Shown here piece after piece: positions 34,278 to 44,234 of a stretch of 64,000 nt of DNA. The stretch lies in NCBI GenBank assembly GCA_041672845.1, contig JBAYYV010000003.1:186001-250000 (forward strand). Direction: 5' to 3'. The first letter of the stretch is position 1; every line of letters starts with the position of its first letter. A program made the position numbers and the translations under genes. The notes under the pieces are model-generated. The model saw nothing but the letters and a program-made list of their open reading frames with translations. It did no database searches and was not told where the DNA came from. This stretch comes from JBAYDV01 sp041672845. GTDB taxonomy: Bacteria > Bacteroidota > Bacteroidia > Bacteroidales > UBA932.

Positions 34278-35729
34278 ATGAATCCTTCTTTTTTTCAAAC
34301 TCAACTCGAAAACTATAAAAAGGGTTTTCCATACTTAGATATTTTAGCAGCAGCTACTACCACTAGAGGAATAAAAGTAATCACGGAAACAGAAGCTAAG
34401 GAAGCCATAAAGAAATATATAGCCTTTGACGGCAATATAGTAAAATTTGTCCCGGCATCAGGAGCAGCTTCTAGAATGTTCAAAGACGTATTCGAAGCTC
34501 GAGATTTATTAGCAAGAGGAAAAAGAATTCCTGAGTTTTCATCTATTAATAAATTCTTTACACAAGTAAAAAATCTCCCTTTTTATGATGAGGCTTGGAA
34601 AAGCAGAAGTGAAAAAGAGGTATTAGACTATATCCTTGATAAAGAGGGGCTTAACTATGGTAACTCACCTAAAGGTCAAGTAATATTTCATAAATATGTA
34701 AATGAATACTATAACGAAAGTAGAACAGCATTAGAAGAACATTTAGTAGAAGGGGCAATGTCCGTAAAAGGAAAAGATAATATTGTACATATTCATTTCA
34801 CTATATCACCAGAACATCAAGATAGCTTCCAAAAACTGTTAATTAAAGTACAAGACAAATATGAAAAAAGATATCATTGTCATTACGATATATCATTCTC
34901 TACACAATCTACTGAAACAGATATTATAGCTGTCAATCCTGATAACACTCCATTTTTAAAAGAGGATGGAACTTTATTATATAGACCAGGAGGACACGGG
35001 GCTTTATTACAAAATCTAAATGCAATAGATGCTGATATTATTATAGTAAAGAATATCGATAATGTAGTAAATGAAAAATATCTAGATGAAACAGTAAAAT
35101 GGAAAAAGGTATTAGCTGGAGAACTCGTACAAGCTAGAATTCAGGTTTTTGAATATTTAAAGAATTTCGAAGACTATAAAAAGGAAGGACGTTTGAATGA
35201 AATAAAAGATTATTTAAGTAATGCTTTCTGTATAGATTTTACTGATATTAATGTCGTTGGTAAAAAAAATACTTTAGCTTCTATGCTTTTAACAAAATTA
35301 AATAGGCCAATACGGGTTTGTGGTATGGTAAAGAATGAAGGAGAACCAGGAGGAGGTCCATTTATTATCTTAGAAAAGGATGGCACTACATCCCTTCAGA
35401 TATTAGAAGGATCACAGCTTAGTTCAGAAGATCCTTTTACTGCTAAATTATTAGCATCAGCTACACACTTCAATCCAGTAGATATGATTTGTTCAATAAC
35501 AGATTATAAAGGTCATAAGTTCGATTTATCTAAATTTGTAGATTCTCAATCTGGATTAATAAGTCATAAGAGCTATCAAGGTAGAGAACTAAAAGCACAA
35601 GAATTACCAGGTCTTTGGAATGGGGCTATGAGTAATTGGAATACGATGTTTATTGAAACTCCGATAATTACTTTTAATCCAGTCAAGAAAGTAGTGGATT
35701 TATTAAGAGAAACACATTTTGTTAAATAA
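34278..35729 (+). CDS. DUF4301 family protein
   Basis: A 483-residue cytoplasmic protein of the Bacteroidota family DUF4301. The KFVPASGAASRMFKD motif (about residues 54-68) is the recognisable mark, with a glycine-rich LYRPGGHGALLQN and CGMVKNEGEPGGGPF later. The motifs resemble nucleotidyltransferase-like phosphate binding, so a nucleotide- or sugar-phosphate enzyme is possible, but no function is known to me. It is 69 bases after the AsmA-like gene and may share its transcript. Length fits the family. Confidence 0.8.
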   Translation: MNPSFFQTQLENYKKGFPYLDILAAATTTRGIKVITETEAKEAIKKYIAFDGNIVKFVPASGAASRMFKDVFEARDLLARGKRIPEFSSINKFFTQVKNLPFYDEAWKSRSEKEVLDYILDKEGLNYGNSPKGQVIFHKYVNEYYNESRTALEEHLVEGAMSVKGKDNIVHIHFTISPEHQDSFQKLLIKVQDKYEKRYHCHYDISFSTQSTETDIIAVNPDNTPFLKEDGTLLYRPGGHGALLQNLNAIDADIIIVKNIDNVVNEKYLDETVKWKKVLAGELVQARIQVFEYLKNFEDYKKEGRLNEIKDYLSNAFCIDFTDINVVGKKNTLASMLLTKLNRPIRVCGMVKNEGEPGGGPFIILEKDGTTSLQILEGSQLSSEDPFTAKLLASATHFNPVDMICSITDYKGHKFDLSKFVDSQSGLISHKSYQGRELKAQELPGLWNGAMSNWNTMFIETPIITFNPVKKVVDLLRETHFVK

Positions 35730-35782
35730 GTATCGTCTTAAAAATATTGTTCCTTGTTATTGAACAATTATTACATTTGTAT

Positions 35783-36721
35783 ATGCATTCAATTTTACAT
35801 TATTTGTTCAAGTGGAGATTGCCTTTAGCTATGTTAGTAGGAGTGATATTGACCCCATTAATGGTGCAATTATCAAGTCTGATGAAGCCTCTTCTTTTTG
35901 GAATGTTGTTTCTGACATTCTTAAAAATAGACTGGAAGGATTTAAAGATGGGAGAATTACATTGGCTTATTTTAGCTTGTCAAGCTCTATTACCTCTAAT
36001 AGTGTATTTCGCAGTATTACCATTCAATAAGATAGTGGCTATGAGTATAATGGTATGTGCTATAACACCAGTAGCGACTTCATCAGCTGTTATAACTAAA
36101 AAAATAGGAGGGAGTGCAGCCAAACTATCTAGTTTCACGATGATAAGTAATTTATTAACAGCTATCGAAGTATCAATCTTTTTTCCTCTTATAGTAAAGG
36201 ATGTAAATGTATCATTCTGGGTTCCATTTCGATTAATATTTACAAATCTATTTATTCTTTTAATATTACCATTTCTATTGTCAATGCTTATTAAAAGAAT
36301 ATCTCCTAAATTTCATAAATCCATACGGCATTATAGTGGATGGAGTTTTTATCTATTACTAATATCATTAGCTATAGTTTCAGGAGTAACTTACGATGCT
36401 TTAATACATTCTACAGGAAGTTCTTATACTATTATCTACATGATAATAGGATCTCTTTTAATATGCTTGTTACAGTTTGTTATAGGTAAATCAGTAGGTT
36501 CTATATTCAATGATTCAATAGACGGAGGTCAAATGTTAGGACAGAAAAACACTATACTTGCTATATGGATGGCACAAATATTCTTAGATTCTCCTAAAGG
36601 AACAGGAGCTATAATAGCATTAGGAGCAGGAGCATATGTGCTTTGGCAGAACCTAATTAATGGAGTACAGCTAGCACATTATTCAGCTAAGATACTAGCT
36701 TATAAAAATAGTCGGAAATAA
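35783..36721 (+). CDS. BASS-family (bile acid:sodium symporter-like) transporter
   Basis: Integral membrane protein of 312 residues with about ten transmembrane segments. PLAMLVGVILTP, AITPVATSSAVITKKIGG and GQKNTILAIWMAQIFL match the bile acid:Na+ symporter-like family. The substrate could be an organic anion; it is not shown by sequence. The frame is open from 35747, but Met at 35783 fits the usual start of the family; a TACATTTG at 35772-35779 lies just 3 bases before it, which would imply an almost leaderless message. The gene sits 53 bases after DUF4301. Confidence 0.8.
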   Translation: MHSILHYLFKWRLPLAMLVGVILTPLMVQLSSLMKPLLFGMLFLTFLKIDWKDLKMGELHWLILACQALLPLIVYFAVLPFNKIVAMSIMVCAITPVATSSAVITKKIGGSAAKLSSFTMISNLLTAIEVSIFFPLIVKDVNVSFWVPFRLIFTNLFILLILPFLLSMLIKRISPKFHKSIRHYSGWSFYLLLISLAIVSGVTYDALIHSTGSSYTIIYMIIGSLLICLLQFVIGKSVGSIFNDSIDGGQMLGQKNTILAIWMAQIFLDSPKGTGAIIALGAGAYVLWQNLINGVQLAHYSAKILAYKNSRK

Positions 36722-36793
36722 TGACTAAATAATAGAAAAAATATAATTCAAAAATTAAAGTTTTTCTTAATTCCAGGACACGGGGAAAGTTTT

Positions 36794-36844
36794 ATGTTAG
36801 ATGAATATGACACATATATAGCTGTAAAAGGAAAAAAGAAATGA
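36794..36844 (+). other. Short open stretch, possible decayed gene end
   Basis: In this frame a possible tail reads LKFFLIPGHGESFMLDEY then DTYIAVKGKKK and a stop at 36842-36844; the only Met (36794) would give a 16-residue peptide. The amino acid pattern looks protein-like, but there is no ATG at a proper place upstream. It might be a relic of a lost gene. No family recognised. Confidence 0.25.
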
Positions 36845-36862
36845 TTTAGTGTTTTTAATTGT

Positions 36863-36870
36863 TACTTTTG
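36863..36870 (+). promoter_or_regulatory. -7 promoter element for the DEAD-box helicase gene
   Basis: TACTTTTG, a full match to TAnnTTTG, 37 bases before the start codon. No clear -33 element is seen. Confidence 0.55.
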
Positions 36871-36907
36871 CAACCCTTAAATAGAATATAGAACAAAAAA
36901 ATAAAAA

Positions 36908-38161
36908 ATGACAAAATTTGAAGATTTAAATATAATAGAACCCATTTTAAGAACATTAAAAGAAGAAGGATATGTAGAGCCTACCCCTATACAGGAAGAA
37001 GCCATTCCTTTTATTTTAGATAGGAAAGATGTACTTGGTAGTGCTCAGACTGGAACAGGGAAAACAGCTGCTTTTGCTATTCCCATATTACAACACATTT
37101 ATCTGGACCATAACAGACGTCAGAAACAAGGAAAAATAAAAGCTTTAATTATAACTCCTACACGAGAATTAGCTATTCAGATAGGCGAGTGCCTAGATAT
37201 TTATGGAAAATATATAGGAATAAAAAATACTGTAATATTCGGAGGAGTTAAACAAGGATCTCAGACTAATATTCTTCACAGAGGTATTGATATATTGGTG
37301 GCTACACCAGGAAGACTTTTGGATTTAATGAATCAGGGATTTATCAAACTTAATAGTATAGAATATTTTGTATTGGATGAAGCAGATAGAATGCTAGATA
37401 TGGGTTTTATAAATGATATTAAGAAAGTAATAGCCAAACTGCCGAAAGAAAGACAGTCTTTGTTTTTTTCTGCTACCATGCCACCAAATATCGTAAAGCT
37501 TTCAGCAAAAATCCTACGAAATCCTAAAACAATAGAGGTCTGTACAGTTTCTTCTCCGGCTGAAACAATACATCAATATCTATATTATACAAATAAATCT
37601 GACAAGAGAAAATTGATTCTTCATATATTACAAGATGAGGCCATCGATCCCGTATTATTATTTTCAAGAACTAAACACGGAGCGAATAAAATAGTTTTGA
37701 ATCTTAAAAAGAAGAATATCAGTTCGGCTGCTATTCATGGAGATAAGAGTCAGAATCAGCGTCAGAATGCATTGTCTATGTTTAAGGAAAGAAAAATTAG
37801 AGTATTAGTGGCTACTGACATTGCTGCTAGAGGAATCGATATTGAAAAATTGAAGTATGTGATTAATTATGATATTCCTAATGTGCCAGAAACTTATGTG
37901 CATAGAATAGGAAGAGCAGGAAGAGCAGGAGAAGAAGGATTTTCTATTTCTATTTGTGAACCTGAAGAAAATGATTATATCAAAGATATTGAACATTTGA
38001 TCCATCAAAAAATAGAGGTAATTAAAGATAATCCCTATCCTCAAACAGAAAGATCGATGACTGCTAATGAGAAGAAACAGTTCGAAAAAAACAAACGACA
38101 GGAATTTATTAATTCAAGAAATAAATATAGAGTAAAAAGAACTCCCCGAACAAGAAGATAA
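36908..38161 (+). CDS. DEAD-box RNA helicase, RhlE-like
   Basis: ATP-dependent RNA helicase of 417 residues that remodels RNA structure, probably in ribosome assembly or decay. All core motifs are present: Q motif in PTPIQEEA, Walker A AQTGTGKTAA, PTRELAIQ, TPGRLLD, DEAD in VLDEADRML, SAT in FFSATMPP, DIAARGID and HRIGRAGRAG. A short basic tail (ending KRTPRTRR) is usual for RhlE-type proteins. Own promoter; transcribed toward the peptidase gene on the other strand, with 36 bases between the two stops. Confidence 0.93.
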   Translation: MTKFEDLNIIEPILRTLKEEGYVEPTPIQEEAIPFILDRKDVLGSAQTGTGKTAAFAIPILQHIYLDHNRRQKQGKIKALIITPTRELAIQIGECLDIYGKYIGIKNTVIFGGVKQGSQTNILHRGIDILVATPGRLLDLMNQGFIKLNSIEYFVLDEADRMLDMGFINDIKKVIAKLPKERQSLFFSATMPPNIVKLSAKILRNPKTIEVCTVSSPAETIHQYLYYTNKSDKRKLILHILQDEAIDPVLLFSRTKHGANKIVLNLKKKNISSAAIHGDKSQNQRQNALSMFKERKIRVLVATDIAARGIDIEKLKYVINYDIPNVPETYVHRIGRAGRAGEEGFSISICEPEENDYIKDIEHLIHQKIEVIKDNPYPQTERSMTANEKKQFEKNKRQEFINSRNKYRVKRTPRTRR

Positions 38162-38197
38162 AAAATCTTATCAGTTCAGGGATAGTGTTCTTATTTT

Positions 38198-40537
38198 TTA
38201 ATTGCTTTTAACTTCTGACCATTTAGGAGGAGTTTTGTGCATTAAATTACGTACAAAGAAGTCGTAACGTTTGTGCAGTCCGTAAGGGCCTCCGACAGTG
38301 TGTTGTGCACCAGGAATTATTACTAATTCGAATTCTTTATTAGCTTTTTCTAGAGCATTTACGACTTGCATAGTAGATGATGGATCGACGTTATTATCTA
38401 ATTCGCCTACTACTAACATTAGAGGAACTTGAAGTAGATGTGCATTTTCTACATTAGATGATTCTTTATATTGGTCACCTATAGGATAACCCATCCAAAG
38501 TTCATTCCACCAAATTTTATCCATACGATTATCGTGACATCCGCATGCTGAGTATGCTGCTTTGTAAAAATCTGGATGAAGTAATACGGCGTTGGTAGAT
38601 TCTTGTCCACCTGCTGAACAACCATAGATTCCTACTGTATTTACATCTAAGTATTTGTACTTATTGGCGGCAGCTTTAATCCAAAGCATATGATCAGGAA
38701 GGCCAGCATCTTTAAGATTATGATAGCAAACATTTTCGAAATCACGTGAACGGAAAGATGTACTCATACCATCTATTTGAACTATAATGAATCCTAGTTC
38801 TGTAATAGATGTAAAATAACGATTATATTCTATAAAAGTCTTAGGAACGTATTGATTACCAGGACCCTGATAGATATATTCTATTATAGGATATGTTTTA
38901 TTAGGATCGAAATTAGTGGGGCGTGTGATAAGTCCCCACATATCGGTTTTCCCATCACGACCTTTGGCTACAAATACTTCAGGGGCTTTCCATCCTGCTT
39001 TTACTAATCTACTGATGTCAGCTTTTTCTACAGTCATTAGCTTTTTAGAGTTTTTAACTTTTCTAAGTTCTGTGATAGGAGCTTTGTTTACATAAGAGTA
39101 ATAATCGACTAGATATTTCATATCTTCTGAGAACCATGCTTTATGCATACCAGCTTCAGGAGTTAGGCAGGTAAGGTGTTTACCATCGAAGTCTATACGA
39201 TAATAATAGATTAAATAGGGATCTTGATAAACTTTAGATGTTTGATCTGAATCTATAGCTGAACTTTTAGCCACTTTAGAATCTAATTTTAAATTTGCTG
39301 GGATCATACCGTTAGCTGTGAAGTAAATTTGTTTAGCATCTTCATCTACTTTTACTACTGATCTAACATACCATTGACCTTTGGTTATTTGATATTTGAC
39401 TTTTCCAGTATGGTAGTCATACATATATAAATGATTCCAATTATCTCTTTCACTCATCCAAATCATTTCATGAGTTTTAGGAAGATCATAACGAAAATGT
39501 CTTGTGTAATTTACATATTTAGGATTTGTTTCTTCTACGATAGTGCGAACAGTTCCTGTATTAGCAGAAATTTCTAATACCCTATATACTTGATGTCCTC
39601 TTTGGTTATATTCAAATGTAATAGTTTTACTATCAGCTGTCCAGTCTAGCCCACCTAAATCGTATTGTTGTGCGAATAAATCAGTTTCTGGGATAATAAC
39701 TTTCCCTGTTTCAATATTGAAAATATGAGGTATTTTAAAAGGAAGTACATCTCCAGGTTTGGTATAAGGCTGTTTATGTAGTTTCGGCTGAAGCTGATCT
39801 TTAGGAGATGATTCTACATAATAAACATATCGTTGCTGAACAGAACGTATTTTATAAGTAGCTAACTTCTTGCTATCTGGTGACCATTTGATGTAGGCAG
39901 AGTAATAGCAGTTTTCTGTTCCATCTGTAGTTATTTGTGTTTCTTTATTAGTAGATAATTCCTTGATATAGACATTATTATCTTTCATGTAAGTTTGGTA
40001 ATGACCGTTTGGGGAGGTAATTGGTTGCCAATCTTTTTCTGTATCAAATCCTGTCCAATTTCTTGGTTTATTAGGTGTAGGAACTAGTCCGTCATTTGTT
40101 AATATATCAGTAGAAATAATGTATGTCCAGTTCGTATTGTTGTATACAAAATGGCAGGTGTCTAAATCTGTATTTACCTTTAAGTTTTTAAGATAAAGTG
40201 CTTTAGAATTTACTTTCTTCTGAAAAGTAGTACCTGCATTTTCCTTGATATTTTTGCTTATGGCTGATGCCAATTTTTGATTATCAAATAAGATAGTTTT
40301 TGTTTTTTTATCGGCATTTACTACCAAATATTGATAACCGTCCGGTGTTTTACAAGAATACCAGAAGATGTGGCTACTATTAATCCAATGGGGAGTAATG
40401 TTAGAATAAAATACTTGGTTAGAGTATTTGTCTTGCATAGAGTAGGCTCGATTATAATCATCGACAGTACCTTGAGCATAAGCCATGTATCCAGTGAAGA
40501 ACATGACGATTAAAAGAACTAATTTGTTAAAATTCAT
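38198..40537 (-). CDS. S9 family dipeptidyl peptidase IV-like, exported
   Basis: A 779-residue protein with a signal peptide (about residues 1-21, ending MAYAQG), an eight-bladed beta-propeller DPP IV N-terminal domain, and a C-terminal alpha/beta hydrolase. The catalytic triad is Ser641 in YGCSAGG, Asp714 in GELDNNVD, and His746 in GAQHTVGG. The Ser is in GCSAGG, not the usual GWSYGG of DPP IV, so substrate preference may differ. It cleaves X-Pro or similar dipeptides or tripeptides in the periplasm. A monocistronic gene with a promoter in the divergent gap shared with the EamA gene. Confidence 0.9.
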   Translation of the reverse strand: MNFNKLVLLIVMFFTGYMAYAQGTVDDYNRAYSMQDKYSNQVFYSNITPHWINSSHIFWYSCKTPDGYQYLVVNADKKTKTILFDNQKLASAISKNIKENAGTTFQKKVNSKALYLKNLKVNTDLDTCHFVYNNTNWTYIISTDILTNDGLVPTPNKPRNWTGFDTEKDWQPITSPNGHYQTYMKDNNVYIKELSTNKETQITTDGTENCYYSAYIKWSPDSKKLATYKIRSVQQRYVYYVESSPKDQLQPKLHKQPYTKPGDVLPFKIPHIFNIETGKVIIPETDLFAQQYDLGGLDWTADSKTITFEYNQRGHQVYRVLEISANTGTVRTIVEETNPKYVNYTRHFRYDLPKTHEMIWMSERDNWNHLYMYDYHTGKVKYQITKGQWYVRSVVKVDEDAKQIYFTANGMIPANLKLDSKVAKSSAIDSDQTSKVYQDPYLIYYYRIDFDGKHLTCLTPEAGMHKAWFSEDMKYLVDYYSYVNKAPITELRKVKNSKKLMTVEKADISRLVKAGWKAPEVFVAKGRDGKTDMWGLITRPTNFDPNKTYPIIEYIYQGPGNQYVPKTFIEYNRYFTSITELGFIIVQIDGMSTSFRSRDFENVCYHNLKDAGLPDHMLWIKAAANKYKYLDVNTVGIYGCSAGGQESTNAVLLHPDFYKAAYSACGCHDNRMDKIWWNELWMGYPIGDQYKESSNVENAHLLQVPLMLVVGELDNNVDPSSTMQVVNALEKANKEFELVIIPGAQHTVGGPYGLHKRYDFFVRNLMHKTPPKWSEVKSN

Positions 40538-40601
40538 TAATTTGGTTGGTTTTTAAGTTAGTTTGAAATGCGAATCAAGGATTTTAAATTTTTTGTTAAG
40601 A

Positions 40602-40609
40602 CAAATTTA
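40602..40609 (-). promoter_or_regulatory. -7 promoter element for the DPP gene
   Basis: On the minus strand TAAATTTG, matching TAnnTTTG, 64 bases before the DPP start at 40537. Confidence 0.5.
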
Positions 40610-40659
40610 TAATTTTTTTTGTGGATATAATGTTTTTTTAGAAAAGAGTATTTTTTATG

Positions 40660-40667
40660 TACTTTTG
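40660..40667 (+). promoter_or_regulatory. -7 promoter element for the EamA gene, very close to the start
   Basis: TACTTTTG, matching TAnnTTTG, ends only 8 bases before ATG at 40676. A start of transcription a few bases downstream would leave a leader of about four bases, so the message could be almost leaderless. Confidence 0.5.
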
Positions 40668-40675
40668 TTATCATC

Positions 40676-41668
40676 ATGGGAATTATCAAGAAAGCTGTAT
40701 TATCAACGCCATTTTTGGCTATTCTTTGTTGTCTATTATGGGCGACTCCCTTTGTAGGGATTAAGATAGGATTAAGGTATTCTGAACCATTGCAGTTTGC
40801 TGGTATTAGATTTACACTAGCAGGACTGATGATTCTTCCTTTTATTCCTAATTTAAAAATTAAGTGGAAGTCTGCTATCAAGCATTGGAAAGTAATGGTT
40901 ATTATAGCTTTGATTCAAACTACTTTTTTATATAGTATGTTTTATATCGGTCTTAATATGGTGCCTGGTTATGTAGGTGCATTAATCGTAGGATCAGGTC
41001 CAGTTTTCGTAGCTATTACTGCTAATTTTATGATGAAGGATGATAAGATGAATTGGCAAAAAGTGATAGCTGTTATTATAGGGTTAGTGGGACTTACGAT
41101 AGTGACTTTGGCTGGAACCAGTAAATATGGAGCTGATGCTGTAGATTCAGTAGCTAAAAATTCAGGGATATTTACAGGTACTGTAACATTAGGGATTATT
41201 TTATTATTGGTAAAAAATTTCTTAGGCTCTGTCGGCAATGTTTATATAGCTCGGGATGCTAATAATATAAATCCTAGGGTTTTAGCTGCTTTTTCTCTTG
41301 TATTTGGTGGGATTTTGATTATATTATTGTCTATTATTTTAGAGAAACCAAGCTGGAATACTGATGTTCCTGCTGAGTTTTATTATTCTTGGATATGGTT
41401 ATCGATAGTTTCTGCTACTGCTATAGCTATTTGGTATAGTTTGCTGCAGCGTCCTGGAGTGAAAGTTTCAATATTGAATTTTTGGACATTTATTATTCCT
41501 GTCTTCGGTGCATTGTTCAGTTGGATGATTCTTCCAGGTGAAGAACCAGACTTTTGGTCAATAGTCGGAATGATTATCATTGGCTTCAGCCTATTTTTTA
41601 TAAATTATGCCAATAGACATACTAAGAAATCTACAATAAATAAGATTAAATCTTATAAAAGAGTATAG
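40676..41668 (+). CDS. EamA/DMT family transporter
   Basis: Membrane protein of 330 residues with ten predicted transmembrane helices in two EamA repeats; CCLLWATPFVGIKIGLRYS begins repeat 1 and the second begins around residue 165. Drug/metabolite transporters export or take up small metabolites. The substrate is unknown. The start at 40676 fits the family's usual start directly before helix 1. It is divergent from the DPP gene. It ends 99 bases before the second glycan locus. Confidence 0.85.
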   Translation: MGIIKKAVLSTPFLAILCCLLWATPFVGIKIGLRYSEPLQFAGIRFTLAGLMILPFIPNLKIKWKSAIKHWKVMVIIALIQTTFLYSMFYIGLNMVPGYVGALIVGSGPVFVAITANFMMKDDKMNWQKVIAVIIGLVGLTIVTLAGTSKYGADAVDSVAKNSGIFTGTVTLGIILLLVKNFLGSVGNVYIARDANNINPRVLAAFSLVFGGILIILLSIILEKPSWNTDVPAEFYYSWIWLSIVSATAIAIWYSLLQRPGVKVSILNFWTFIIPVFGALFSWMILPGEEPDFWSIVGMIIIGFSLFFINYANRHTKKSTINKIKSYKRV

Positions 41669-41767
41669 TAAATAGCTTATAGGACAGTATGTGGAGCATA
41701 ATTATTATCTATTTCTTGTAAAAAGAAGAATAAATATGTATTTTTAATAAATCTAAAAAAAATATCT

Positions 41768-42880
41768 ATGAATGAAAAAAAAATATTAGTGACATCTCCT
41801 TTACTTCCTGATTTGGATGAATTTATTCCTTATTTAAGAAAAATTTGGGATAGTAAATGGCTTACTAATAATGGGCATTTTCATCAAGAATTAGAGAATA
41901 AATTGTCTGAATATTTAGGGGTTCCATATTTAAGTCTTTTCACAAATGGTACATTGGCTTTAATCGCTGCTTTGCAAGCCGAGCGTATTATAGGTGAGGT
42001 GATTACTACTCCATATAGTTTTGTAGCTACTACACATGCTATATGGTGGAATGGTATAAAACCTATTTTCGTAGATATAGATCCTAAGACTTGCAACTTG
42101 GATCCTAATAAGATAGAAGCTGCGATTACTTCTAAAACTACTGCTATTATGCCTGTTCATGTCTATGGTCAGCCTTGTGATACTGAAGCTATTCAGCGTA
42201 TTGCTGACAAGTATGGTCTTAAAGTTATTTATGATGCTGCTCACGCTTTCGGCGTAAATGTAGATGGTGAATCTATTCTTAAAGCAGGTGATATGTCGAC
42301 ATTAAGTTTCCATGCGACTAAAGTGTATAATACGATAGAAGGTGGTGCTTTGGTAATAAAAGATCAGAAGACTAAGGATAGAATAGATTATATAAAGAAT
42401 TTTGGGTTTGCAGGTGAAACTACGATAGTGGCTCCTGGTATTAATGCTAAGATGGATGAAGTAAGAGCTGCTTATGGTATATTGAATCTTAAACAAGTAG
42501 ATGATGCTATCCTCTGGCGTAAAAAAGTAGCTGATCAATATAGAGATACATTAAGAAATATAGAAGGCATTACTTTTTTCGAAGATATTCCTGGAGTTCG
42601 TCACAATTATTCTTATTTTCCTATTTTTATAGATGAACAGAAATATGGGATGAATCGTGATACTCTTTACCAAAAGATGAAAGAATATAATATTTTTGGT
42701 AGAAGATACTTTTATCCATTGATTAGTGATTTTTCTACTTATAGAAGCCTGCCTTCTGCTGCTCCTACTAATTTACCTGTAGCTAATAAAAAGTCTAGAG
42801 AAGTTATTTGTTTGCCTATGAATAAGGGACTTACTCCTGAAGAAGTGGAAAGAGTTTTAGATGTTATTAAGAAATCTTAA
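41768..42880 (+). CDS. dTDP-4-keto sugar aminotransferase (VioA-like, copy 2)
   Basis: DegT-family PLP aminotransferase of 370 residues, a close paralogue of the one at 20059. Shared blocks include KIWDSKWLTNNG, GEVITTPYSFVATTH, and AFHATKVYN-type (FHATKVYNTIEGG). The Asp is at 156 and the Schiff-base Lys at 185. It would aminate the same kind of 4-keto sugar. No rfbA or rfbB is in this operon, so dTDP-4-keto-6-deoxyglucose must come from the genes at 18016-20038 or elsewhere. First gene of the second glycan locus; 17 bases before the ATP-grasp gene. Confidence 0.87.
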   Translation: MNEKKILVTSPLLPDLDEFIPYLRKIWDSKWLTNNGHFHQELENKLSEYLGVPYLSLFTNGTLALIAALQAERIIGEVITTPYSFVATTHAIWWNGIKPIFVDIDPKTCNLDPNKIEAAITSKTTAIMPVHVYGQPCDTEAIQRIADKYGLKVIYDAAHAFGVNVDGESILKAGDMSTLSFHATKVYNTIEGGALVIKDQKTKDRIDYIKNFGFAGETTIVAPGINAKMDEVRAAYGILNLKQVDDAILWRKKVADQYRDTLRNIEGITFFEDIPGVRHNYSYFPIFIDEQKYGMNRDTLYQKMKEYNIFGRRYFYPLISDFSTYRSLPSAAPTNLPVANKKSREVICLPMNKGLTPEEVERVLDVIKKS

Positions 42881-42897
42881 TTAATGAGAGATATATT

Positions 42898-44163
42898 ATG
42901 AAACAGAAGAGACTTTTACTGCTAGGAGGCTTAATATATTTGATACCAGTAATAGAGGCTGCACATAAACAGGGTTATTATGTGATTACTTGTGATTATA
43001 TTCAAAATAATATAGCTCATAAATATTCTGATGAATATCATAATGTTAGTATAGTAGATAAGTATGCTGTTTTACGATTAGCTAAAGAATTAAAGATCGA
43101 TGGTATCATGTCTTTTGCTGTGGATCCAGGTGTAGTAACCGCTGCTTATGTACAGGAAAAAATGGTATTGCCTGGAAATCCTTATAAATCAGTAGAGATA
43201 CTTCAGAATAAAGATAAATTTCGTAATTTTTTAGCTTTGAATGGCTTCAATGTTCCTAATTTTAAGGGATATTCATCTGTGGAAGAAGTTTTAGCTGATA
43301 TTAATGCTGGTGTTTATGCTGATGCTCATGCTGGTGTTGGCCATTTTTCTTGGCCTCTTATAGTGAAACCTACGGATTCTGCTGGTAGTAAAGGAGTTAC
43401 TCGTGTTAACCATCTGAACGAATTAGAACCTGCTGTAGAGAAAGCTTTCGAATATTCTATTTGTAAAAGAATAATTATTGAAGATTTTATCGAAAAAGAG
43501 GGCTATTCTTCTGATTCTGAAGGGTTTTCAGTAAATGGAAAACTTGAATTCATTTCATATTCGGCTCAACGTTTCGATCTTTCTGCCGCTAATCCTTATA
43601 CACCTTCAGCATATAGCTGGCCTTCTACTTTTACTAAAGTTCAAAAAGAAGAACTTACTTCTGAACTTCAGCGTTTACTTAAGATTTTGGATATGGGAAC
43701 ATCTATTTATAATATAGAAGTTTGTACAGATAAAAATGGCAAAGCCTTTATTATGGAAGTTTCTCCTAGGGGTGGTGGTAATCGTTTAGCGGAAATGCTT
43801 AAATATATTACTGGAGTAGATTTGATTACAAATGCTGTTAGAGCTGCGGTGGGAGATAAAGTAAGTGATGACATAGGATTTGGTGTAAAAGATTCTCAAT
43901 CAAAGAATTATAATGGATATTGGGCGGAAGTAATATTACATTCAGCGAAGAATGGTTATTTTACGGGTTTAAATATCAATAATAAGATATTGAAAGCTGA
44001 AATGATTCAAGAAGATTTATGGGTTAAAAGAGGAGAGTTGGTTTCTTCTTTTAATGGAGCTAATAATGCTATAGGGACTCTTATTTTGAAATTTGATAAT
44101 GAAGAAGAATTAAAAGATAACTTGGATAATATTTCTTCATGGCTTAGCATTAATGTAAAGTAG
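42898..44163 (+). CDS. ATP-grasp carboxylate-amine ligase (copy 2)
   Basis: ATP-grasp protein of 421 residues and paralogue of the one at 21168: the same LLLLGG start, KPTDSAGSKGVT, YSSDSEGFSVNG and MEVSPRGGGNRLAE. It is longer by a 15-residue insert around DINAGVYADAHAGVGHFSW before the ATP-binding lysine, whose repeated AGV-ADA pattern looks like a recent expansion. It would form an amide or peptide-like bond between an amino sugar and an acid. Its partner is the aminotransferase upstream; another ATP-grasp gene follows 71 bases later. Confidence 0.84.
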   Translation: MKQKRLLLLGGLIYLIPVIEAAHKQGYYVITCDYIQNNIAHKYSDEYHNVSIVDKYAVLRLAKELKIDGIMSFAVDPGVVTAAYVQEKMVLPGNPYKSVEILQNKDKFRNFLALNGFNVPNFKGYSSVEEVLADINAGVYADAHAGVGHFSWPLIVKPTDSAGSKGVTRVNHLNELEPAVEKAFEYSICKRIIIEDFIEKEGYSSDSEGFSVNGKLEFISYSAQRFDLSAANPYTPSAYSWPSTFTKVQKEELTSELQRLLKILDMGTSIYNIEVCTDKNGKAFIMEVSPRGGGNRLAEMLKYITGVDLITNAVRAAVGDKVSDDIGFGVKDSQSKNYNGYWAEVILHSAKNGYFTGLNINNKILKAEMIQEDLWVKRGELVSSFNGANNAIGTLILKFDNEEELKDNLDNISSWLSINVK

Positions 44164-44234
44164 ATAAATTAAGAGTGTAATAGATAATAAATTTGATTAT
44201 TATTATAATAACAATAATAGAATAATTTTGAGAT

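Noticed and set aside
38161..38197. Terminator between the helicase and DPP genes
   Set aside because: Only short AT-only complementary arms (AAGAT/ATCTT) without a T run next to them on either strand.
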